Below, in pieces: positions 41,505 through 49,100 of a DNA stretch of 64,000 bases (position 1 is the stretch's first letter; every line of letters begins with the position of its first letter). Under the pieces are notes generated by a model. It had not been told where the DNA came from, searched no databases, and was given only the letters and a program-made list of their open reading frames with translations. Where the stretch lies: contig NZ_NEHO01000016.1 of assembly GCF_002113375.1 (NCBI RefSeq), positions 1 through 64,000 of the forward strand. The letters are read 5' to 3'. The translations under genes were made by a program, and so were the position numbers. This stretch comes from Pseudomonas sp. R37(2017). GTDB taxonomy: Bacteria > Pseudomonadota > Gammaproteobacteria > Pseudomonadales > Pseudomonadaceae.

Positions 41505-41810
41505 ATGAAGCATTTGCGTGTCCCTTTGTTGATGATCGGTTTGCTGCTCTGTTCCCAAGGCTTCGCCGCCACAGCCCAACAGGAAAAGATGACTACCTGC
41601 AATGCCGACGCCACGGCCAAGAGCCTCAAGGGCGACGAGCGTAAAGCCTTTATGAGCACGTGCCTGAAGGCTGCTCCGGCGACAAACGATGCCGGCAAGG
41701 CCTTGACCCCACAGCAAGAGAAAATGAAAACCTGCAACGCCGACGCCACCACCAAGGCCCTCAAGGGTGACGAGCGCAAGGCGTTCATGAGTGATTGCCT
41801 GAAGAAGTGA
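41505..41810 (+). CDS. psiF: PsiF repeat family protein
   Basis: 101 residues. A signal peptide (PLLMIGLLLCSQGFA) is followed by two copies of the PsiF unit QQEKMxTCNADATxKxLKGD-ERKAFMSxCLK (about 25-55 and 70-101), each with two cysteines. In E. coli psiF belongs to the phosphate-starvation set, but its role is unknown. The location is periplasmic. Strong GGAGAAA site before ATG 41505. Confidence 0.93.
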   Translation: MKHLRVPLLMIGLLLCSQGFAATAQQEKMTTCNADATAKSLKGDERKAFMSTCLKAAPATNDAGKALTPQQEKMKTCNADATTKALKGDERKAFMSDCLKK

Positions 41811-41847
41811 TCATTGGCCCAGCAACGTTGGCGTTAGCGAGGGCGCT

Positions 41848-41910
41848 TTCGCGAGCAGGCTCGCTCCCACATTCGATTCGGTCCACTGTGGGAGCGAGCC
41901 TGCTCGCGAA
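41848..41910. repeat. REPIN, family 1 (compact)
   Basis: TTCGCGAGCAGGCTCGCTCC and its inverted copy with a 20-base spacer, downstream of psiF. This is the same compact form as at 8074-8140, 12328-12396 and 53274-53340. Confidence 0.9.
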
Positions 41911-42038
41911 GAGGGCAGCAAGTTCGCAGAAGAACCTGAATTGCCCCCCGACCAAGGTCGCCCCACACAATCCTAGTGCTCGCACCGGATCGCTGGCAGA
42001 CTGCCAATCCTTTTTACGCCGTTCGTTTTTGAGGCTGT

Positions 42039-43052
42039 ATGCCAACGTTTTCTCAGCGTCAAGTTTTGCTGGTCATCAGCTGGGTCATCATTTTTGGCGG
42101 GCTGCTGCTGGTCCTGCCGCTCCGGTTGCTGCCCAGCCTGCTCGCCGGGTTGCTGGTGTTCGAACTGGTCAACATGCTCACCCCGCAACTGCAACGACTG
42201 ATCGAAGGCCGACGTGCGCGCTGGCTGGCGGTGGCGTTGCTGGGGACGCTGATTGTCAGCGTACTGTCGCTGATCTTTGCCGGCGCCATCAGCTTCTTGC
42301 TGCACGAAGCGGAAAACCCCGGCGCTTCCCTCGACAAGTTCATGGGTGTGGTCGACCGCGCACGGGGGCAACTGCCGCCGTTCATCGACGCCTATCTGCC
42401 GGCCAGTGCCGCCGAGTTTCGCGTGGCGATTGGCGAATGGGTCAGCAAGCACCTCAGCGATTTGCAACTGGTCGGCAAGGACGCCGCGCACATGTTCGTG
42501 ACGTTGCTGATCGGTATGGTGCTGGGCGCGATCATCGCCTTGCAGCGCATACCGGACCTGACCAAGCGCAAGCCATTGGCCGCCGCTTTGTTCGATCGCC
42601 TGCACCTGTTGGTCCAGGCGTTTCGCAACATCGTGTTCGCCCAGATCAAGATTTCCCTGCTCAACACCGTCTTCACCGGGGTTTTCCTGGCCGTGGTGCT
42701 GCCGATGTTCGGCATCAAGCTGCCACTGACCAAGACCCTGATCGTGTTGACGTTCCTGCTCGGCCTGTTGCCGGTGATCGGTAACCTGATGTCGAACACC
42801 CTGATCACCATTGTCGGCCTGTCGCTTTCCATCTGGGTGGCCGTGGCGGCGCTGGGTTACCTGATCGTTATCCACAAGCTCGAATACTTCCTCAATGCAC
42901 GCATCGTCGGCGGGCAGATCAGTGCCAAGTCGTGGGAGTTGCTGCTGGCGATGCTGGTGTTCGAGGCCGCGTTCGGCCTGCCGGGGGTGGTGGCGGGGCC
43001 GATTTACTACGCGTATCTGAAGAGTGAGTTGAAGCAGGTGGGGATGGTCTGA
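42039..43052 (+). CDS. AI-2E family transporter
   Basis: 337 residues, eight membrane helices with the family's split arrangement: two N-terminal helices, a large soluble loop (about 90-150), then the remaining helices ending FEAAFGLPGVVAGPIYYAYL. Members export autoinducer-2 (TqsA) or act as Na+/H+ antiporters; which applies here is unknown. Monocistronic between a REPIN and the third-family repeat. Confidence 0.9.
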   Translation: MPTFSQRQVLLVISWVIIFGGLLLVLPLRLLPSLLAGLLVFELVNMLTPQLQRLIEGRRARWLAVALLGTLIVSVLSLIFAGAISFLLHEAENPGASLDKFMGVVDRARGQLPPFIDAYLPASAAEFRVAIGEWVSKHLSDLQLVGKDAAHMFVTLLIGMVLGAIIALQRIPDLTKRKPLAAALFDRLHLLVQAFRNIVFAQIKISLLNTVFTGVFLAVVLPMFGIKLPLTKTLIVLTFLLGLLPVIGNLMSNTLITIVGLSLSIWVAVAALGYLIVIHKLEYFLNARIVGGQISAKSWELLLAMLVFEAAFGLPGVVAGPIYYAYLKSELKQVGMV

Positions 43053-43055
43053 CGG

Positions 43056-43142
43056 CAGCCACAAGCTTCAAGCTGCAAGTAAAAGCCAAGAGCGAATACC
43101 GTCCTGCTTTTACTTGAAGCTTGCTGCTAGAGGCTTGCAGCT
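43056..43142. repeat. AGCTTCAAGCTGCAAG inverted repeat
   Basis: CAAGCTTCAAGCTGCAAGTA..GCTTTTACTTGAAGCTTG forms a long hairpin with AAGTAAAAGC/GCTTTTACTT as inner stem. It fills the gap between convergent AI-2E and Hsp70-like genes and may terminate both. Related to 17231-17315. Confidence 0.75.
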
Positions 43143-43147
43143 GCCCC

Positions 43148-44413
43148 TCAGCCGTAACGCTTCGCCGCCTCGATCGCCAGGCCGCTACCGATGCTGCCGA
43201 AGATGTTCCCTTCCACATGCCGTGCATTCGGCAACATCGCCGAAACACTGTTGCGCAGCGCCGGGATACCGCTCGAACCACCGGTGAAGAACACCGTATC
43301 GACCTGATCGACCCGCACGTCGGCATCTGCCAGCAACTGGGTGACGCTGTTGCGCACCCGTTCCAGCAGATTGTCGATGGCCGACTCGAACAGTGCACGG
43401 CTCAAGTCCACGCTCAGGCCCGCTTCAATGCGGTCCAGCGGCACGTGGCGGCTGTCGGCGTGGGTCAGCCGGATCTTGGTTTCTTCCACTTCCATGGCCA
43501 GCCAGTGCCCGGCACGCTGCTCGATCAGCTTGAACAGGCGATCGATGCCGCCAGTGTCCTCGATGTCGTAGCGCATGCTGCCCAGGGCCAGCTGGGATTT
43601 CTGCGAGTACACCGAGTTGATGGTGTGCCAGGTCGCCAGGTTCATGTGGTGGCTGGTGGGCATGTAGGCGCCGCTCTTCATCCGGCTGCCGTAGCCGAAC
43701 AGGGGCATCAGGCCGGCCAGCGAGAGTTGTTTGTCGAAGTCGGTCCCGCCAATGTGCACGCCGCCGGTGGCGAGGATGTCGTCCTGGCGGTTATCCACAG
43801 TGCGACGCTCCGGCGACAGGCGCACCAGGGAGAAGTCGGACGTACCACCGCCAATGTCGACGATCAGTACCAGCTCTTCTTTCTCGATGGTCGACTCGTA
43901 GTCGAATGCCGCGGCGATCGGTTCGAACTGGAACGAGACTTCCTTGAAGCCGATCTTGCGGGCCACTTCGACCAGGGTGTCTTCGGCTTCCTTGTCGGCC
44001 ATCGGATCGTCATCGACAAAGAACACCGGGCGGCCCAGTACCACTTCTTCGAATTCCCGACCGGCGGCGGCTTCGGCGCGGCTCTTGAGCTGGCCGATGA
44101 ACAACCCGAGCAGGTCCTTGAACGGCATCGCCGTGCCCAGGACGCTGGTGTCGTGCTTGATCAGCTTGGAGCCCAGCAGGCTCTTGAGCGAGCGCATCAG
44201 GCGGCCTTCGTAGCCTTCCAGGTATTCGTGCAGCGCCAGGCGGCCGTACACCGGGCGGCGTTCTTCGATGTTGAAGAAGACCACCGACGGCAGGGTGATC
44301 TTGTCGTCCTCCAGCGCGATCAGCGTTTCCATGCCGGGGCGCAGCCAGCCGACGGTGGAGTTGGACGTGCCAAAGTCGATACCCACGGCACGGGCTGGAG
44401 ATGCGTTGTTCAT
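43148..44413 (-). CDS. yegD: Hsp70-family protein, YegD-like
   Basis: 421 residues: an Hsp70/actin-type ATPase domain only, without the substrate-binding domain of DnaK. ATP phosphate motifs are VGIDFGTSNSTVGWL near the start, VLIVDIGGGTSDFSLV (about 203-218) and TVFFTGGSSGIPAL (about 374-387). YegD proteins are uncharacterised chaperone-like ATPases. It is divergent from cbpA, the DnaJ-like gene; that neighbourhood hints at a shared folding role. Confidence 0.92.
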   Translation of the reverse strand: MNNASPARAVGIDFGTSNSTVGWLRPGMETLIALEDDKITLPSVVFFNIEERRPVYGRLALHEYLEGYEGRLMRSLKSLLGSKLIKHDTSVLGTAMPFKDLLGLFIGQLKSRAEAAAGREFEEVVLGRPVFFVDDDPMADKEAEDTLVEVARKIGFKEVSFQFEPIAAAFDYESTIEKEELVLIVDIGGGTSDFSLVRLSPERRTVDNRQDDILATGGVHIGGTDFDKQLSLAGLMPLFGYGSRMKSGAYMPTSHHMNLATWHTINSVYSQKSQLALGSMRYDIEDTGGIDRLFKLIEQRAGHWLAMEVEETKIRLTHADSRHVPLDRIEAGLSVDLSRALFESAIDNLLERVRNSVTQLLADADVRVDQVDTVFFTGGSSGIPALRNSVSAMLPNARHVEGNIFGSIGSGLAIEAAKRYG

Positions 44414-44508
44414 GTCTTTCAGGTTCCGGTTAAAAAACGGCCGCGCAGTGTATGTCAGTGCGCGCCAGATTCGAAGGCCGGTTATCTGCTAATTCTTGCA
44501 AACAATGC

Positions 44509-44536
44509 CTTGAAAGATGGGACATCCTCCCCAAAC
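44509..44536 (+). promoter_or_regulatory. Candidate heat-shock (sigma-32) promoter of cbpA
   Basis: CTTGAAA, a 13-base spacer and CCCCAAAC closely match the sigma-32 consensus CTTGAA-N13-17-CCCCATNT. It leaves a leader of about 165 bases to cbpA. No competing sigma-70 promoter is obvious. Confidence 0.5.
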
Positions 44537-44709
44537 TACCCTGCATCAACCGGACAGCCGCGGGAGTGCTCGCAAGAAGCCCCGCCTGCTGCCGATAAAC
44601 TTCTGCTGCGCCACCCGGTCACACAATTGAGATCGGTCGGACCTATGGCTGCAAACAAGCGCATGTTTTGGCCTGTGGCGCGATTTGATAACGGATGGTG
44701 ATTCCCGCG

Positions 44710-45657
44710 ATGGACTTCAAAGACTATTACAAGATTCTCGGTGTGGAACCGACCGCAGACGATAAGGCGATCAAGGCCGCCTATCGCAAGCTGGCGCGCA
44801 AATACCACCCCGACGTCAGCAAGGAAAAGGATGCCGAGTCCAGGTTCAAGGACGCCTCGGAAGCCTATGAAGCGCTGAAAAGCGCCGACAAACGCGCCGA
44901 GTACGATGATTTGCGCCGCTATGGCCAGCATGGCCAGCCGTTCCAGGGACCACCGGGCTGGCAGAGCCGTGGTGGTTTCGGTGGCGGCGGTCAGGACACG
45001 GGCGATTTCTCGGACTTTTTCAGTTCGATCTTCGGCAACCGTGGGCCAGGTTTTGGTGGTGGAGGACAGTCACGTCGCAGCACCGGACGTCGAGGGCAGG
45101 ACGTGGAAATGGAACTGGGTGTTTTGCTCGAAGAAACACTGTCGACCGAGTCGAAGAAGGTCACCTTCCAGGTGCCGCAATACAACGCGGCCGGCCAGCA
45201 CGTAAGCAACACCAGCAAAAGCCTGAACGTGAAGATCCCGGCCGGTGTGAGCGACGGCGAGCGCATTCGCCTCAAGGGGCAGGGCGCTCCGGGCGTGGGT
45301 GGCGGCGCCAATGGCGACCTGTACCTGACGATCCGTTTCGCGCCGCACCCGAAATTCGACGTCGAAGGCGAGAACCTGATCATCACCTTGCCTTTGGCTC
45401 CGTGGGAGCTGGCGCTGGGCGCCGAGGTCGCCGTGCCGACCCTGACCGGCAAGATCAATCTCAAGGTGCCGGCCGGCAGCCAGAACGGCCAGCGCATGCG
45501 CGCCAAGGGCCATGGCCTGATGAACAAGGCCGGTGAACGCGGTTACCTGTTTGTGCAGTTGAAGGCCGTGATGCCGAAGAAGTCGGACGATGACATCAAG
45601 GCCCTGTGGCAGGAACTGGCGAAAAAAGCCGCATTCGACCCGCGTGAGCATTTTTGA
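44710..45657 (+). CDS. cbpA: DnaJ-like co-chaperone CbpA
   Basis: 315 residues: a J-domain (1-70) with the HPD tripeptide in ARKYHPDVSKEKDAE, a Gly/Phe-rich linker (about 75-130), and two beta-sandwich C-terminal domains. There is no zinc finger, so class II as CbpA. It stimulates DnaK ATPase and in E. coli also binds curved DNA. ATG 44710 gives the canonical MDFKDYYKILGVEP start. cbpM follows after 27 bases. Confidence 0.96.
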   Translation: MDFKDYYKILGVEPTADDKAIKAAYRKLARKYHPDVSKEKDAESRFKDASEAYEALKSADKRAEYDDLRRYGQHGQPFQGPPGWQSRGGFGGGGQDTGDFSDFFSSIFGNRGPGFGGGGQSRRSTGRRGQDVEMELGVLLEETLSTESKKVTFQVPQYNAAGQHVSNTSKSLNVKIPAGVSDGERIRLKGQGAPGVGGGANGDLYLTIRFAPHPKFDVEGENLIITLPLAPWELALGAEVAVPTLTGKINLKVPAGSQNGQRMRAKGHGLMNKAGERGYLFVQLKAVMPKKSDDDIKALWQELAKKAAFDPREHF

Positions 45658-45684
45658 TCCTATGGAACCAAGGAGTCACTGACT

Positions 45685-45990
45685 ATGAGCAGTCCCCTGA
45701 TCGTTCAACTGGACATGGCAGAGTTCTGTGAGGCGACCGAGCTGTCGGACGTCTACGTGATCGAAATCGTCGAACACGGCATCCTCGAACCTCAGGGCGC
45801 CCAGCCCAGGGACTGGCGTTTCACCGATTATGAACTGGCCCTGGCCAAGCGCGCCGCCAAGCTGCGCCATGATCTGGAACTGGATTGGGAGGGCGTTGCG
45901 CTGGCGCTGGACCTGCTCGAAGAGGTCCGGGAGTTGCGGGCGGAAAACCAGATGCTCAGGCAGCGGTTGGGGCGGCTGGTGGTGGAATAG
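45685..45990 (+). CDS. cbpM: Chaperone modulator CbpM
   Basis: 101 residues, MerR-like helix-turn-helix fold with a C-terminal helical extension (EEVRELRAENQMLRQRLGRL). CbpM binds the J-domain of CbpA and inhibits both its DnaK-stimulating and DNA-binding activities. The position right after cbpA is diagnostic. Followed by a terminator. Confidence 0.95.
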   Translation: MSSPLIVQLDMAEFCEATELSDVYVIEIVEHGILEPQGAQPRDWRFTDYELALAKRAAKLRHDLELDWEGVALALDLLEEVRELRAENQMLRQRLGRLVVE

Positions 45991-46060
45991 TCGTTCGGGC
46001 GTTTCTTGTGCCTGTTCAACGGCACATGCGCACATCAGGCTGGCGGTAGATATGTATTTT

Positions 46061-46094
46061 CGGCCCCGTGATTTTCGAATCATCGGGGCCTTTT
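46061..46094 (+). terminator. Rho-independent terminator of cbpA-cbpM
   Basis: GGCCCCG-TGAT pairs with ATCA-(T)-CGGGGCC, one bulged T, loop TTTCGA, followed by TTTT. It lies 71 bases after cbpM. Confidence 0.85.
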
Positions 46095-46186
46095 CATTGG
46101 ATTGGCCCAACAGTTATTTGGACTTTTGTTTCGGGTGCAGGTGAATAAGCTGATAGCTCTTTTCCTGTCATCAAGGTGATTCAAAA

Positions 46187-49100
46187 GTGTCTGATTTGCA
46201 TGGAAGCAACTCACATCAACAGCCGGGCGCGGCCGCCGAAAGTAACGGCATGCATTACCAGCGTGTGCTCGACGCCATACCCCGCTTTATAAAAGACGCC
46301 CCGTTGGCGAGGTTGAAAACCTTACCGGCGCTCGAGCCGCAAATGCCTGAATGGTATAGCGGTGCGCGGGAAACAGACCGCCAGTATCTGAAGGAATTGA
46401 TTGAAGACCAGGGGCGCCTGCAAGGCGTGCTGGACAAGACGCTGGGCGACTTGCAGCACGACATCAATGCTTTCGCCGAGCCACTGCTGCGCTCGTCAAT
46501 GCAGTCGAACTTCAACAGGGTACGGAACATCGATGAACTGACCGTGCAACTTGAAGTGCCGAGCAAAATTGGTTTCGTCATCGATACCGGGGCCAGTCGC
46601 GTTCGCCAGTCCACGTTGCTGGAGGCCGCACTGCACAACTTCGAAGAGTCCGAAACCGAAGAGGGTGCGTTCCGCAACAGCTCCGGTATTTACCGCAAGG
46701 ACAGTCTGGGCTGTCTCAGCCTTGAATCGGCCATCACCCTGCCAGAATTTGCATCGATGTGCCGACGACTGGACATCGGCGCGCAGTACCAGCGGCACAT
46801 CAAGTCCGTCCTGTTGCCCGTCACCGAGCAAGCAAGGCAAACCTTGCAACAGGATTGTGTAGCCAGTGAAAAGGCCGCCTTCCATGTGGCGGCCCTGATT
46901 GCCCGGTTGAAGGGTGATATCAGCGATTATGCCTACGGCAAACTTGCGCAACTGCGTGAAGACCAGGCCAACGTCACGTTTTACGACCGGCCGCTGCACA
47001 GCCACCGTTTATCGCTGATGGGCTTCAGGCTGACCGGTATTGTGTTGTTCAGTGCCATCGGCGACCCATCGCAACTCAAGCAGACAATCGACGCGCTGAC
47101 GCCTGCCTGGTTGAAATTCTGGAGCGAGTGGTCGGAGCGTGTCCCGGTGTTGCCCGGCAAAGAGTACGAACAGTACAAGTTGCTACAGGCATTCTTTGCC
47201 AATGGACCGCAGGGCGTGAGCGAAGAATTACTTCGTCGGGACGACATCTACCAGCAAAGCCGTTTGTCCGGCCCGTTGATCGCCTATGTGCCCGATGACC
47301 CTGACCACCCGCTGAAGGAATACTCGTCGCTGACCGCATTCATGAAGGAGCTGCTGGGTCAGTTGCGAAACAAGGACTACCAATCCTTTTTCAGCCGTTT
47401 CGTGGCGCAGCAAGACAAGGGGCTGTTTTTCACACGGGCCAACGAACGCCTCACGACCTTCACCTGGCATGAGCGCGAACCGCTGGACATGGGCCCATGG
47501 TGGCGTGAAACAGCGGTCGAAAACCCCAATGCCGAACCGATCACCAATCGGATCGAGGGTGATCTGTGGGTGGCGCTGTTTGTGGCGCGGCGTGACAAGG
47601 CCATCGCCGATGCCAGGCTGATCGCCGTGCCGACCGACGATGAAGATGCCACTGCACGCTTCAAGCGCTTGACCAGCTATCTGTCGATCGGTTGGAACGT
47701 TTTCAATTTTGCCGCGATGCTGGTGCCTGGTCTCGGTGAAGCCATGCTGGGAATCATGATTGCGCAAATGCTGGCCGAGGTAGCGGAGGGCGTCGAGGAC
47801 TGGAGCAAGGGCGACAAGGACGAGGCTTCTGCCTACTTGAATGGGGTTTTGATCAACTTCGCGCAGTTGGCGCTAATGGGCGCCGGTCACGTGTTGCCCA
47901 GCGGCGGGCTGACGCCAATCAAGGTCTCGCCATTCGTCGAAGGCCTCAAGCCCGTGGAGGTCGCCGGCAAGCCGCGTTTGTGGAACCCGGACCTTGGCCC
48001 CTATGAGCATCCGGTCGTCTTGCCTGACGGGATGAAGGCCAACGAACAGGGGCTTTACCAACATCAGGATCAGGACCTGCTGCGGCTCGATGACAAATGC
48101 TATGGAGTCAAACAGGACCCGAACACCGGTGAGCATCGCCTGCAGCATCCAACCCGCACCAACGCCTACCGGCCACGGCTGGAGCACAACGGTGCCGGCA
48201 GTTGGAAGACTGAACTCGATCAGCCGCTTGAGTGGGACAGGCGGCAATTGCTCAGGCGTTTGGGCGCTTCGGTGGACGGGGTCTCCGATGAAACCCTGGA
48301 GCAGGTCCTGATCGCCAGTGGCATGCACGAAAATGCACTGCGCCGGCTTCACGTCGAACATGAAACCCCACCCGCGCTGTTGACCGACACCCTCAAGCGC
48401 TTCAAGGCCCATGCCGATGCGCAAGCCTGTGCGGAGCAGATTCTGGCCAATCGGCTCGGTGACGAATGGGCCGATTATGCGGTGCGCTGCATGACTGAAA
48501 TGCGTGGCTGGCCCGGTAACAAGGCGATCGAAATCTTCAAGGGGCCGGATCTGACGGGGGAATCGATCAAGGACGGCTATGCCAACGCATCGCCGGCCGA
48601 TACGTTGCAGATGACCTGGTCCGAGTTGCTGGCAGGCGCGCTGCCCGAGCGGGTAGTTGGCTTCCTGGATGAAGGCGCGCTTCGCGAGCTGCTCGGAGAA
48701 CGGTTTTCCGGTGACGTACACAAGCATGCCGAAGCGCTGCGCGATCAATGGGCGGCACAGACACGTCAGCGCAAGCGGCAATTGTTCGATCTGCTGTACC
48801 AGCGTCGAACTCGTTCGGACGATGTGTCGGTGAACCTGCTCAAGGGTGACTTTTCAGAGATCTCCATCGACCAGGCGCAAGAGCTGCTGCGCGAAGCGCA
48901 TCCCTCGGACGTGCAGCACTTGAGCGAAAAAAAACGCGTGCCGTTACGCCTGGCTGAACAAGCCCGCAAAGCCGCGGAGCAACTGCGGATGACGCGGGCC
49001 TATGAAGGTCTTTACCTCGACGCATTGCACAATTTTGATACCGAGCGCCTGGAACTGCATTCGCTGGCAGCGTTGCCGGGCTGGCCAGCGGATCTGCGTC

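Noticed and set aside
43121..44701. 526-codon open frame antisense to the YegD-like gene
   Set aside because: It runs through a repeat and the promoter region, and the Hsp70-type ATPase motifs on the minus strand are unmistakable.
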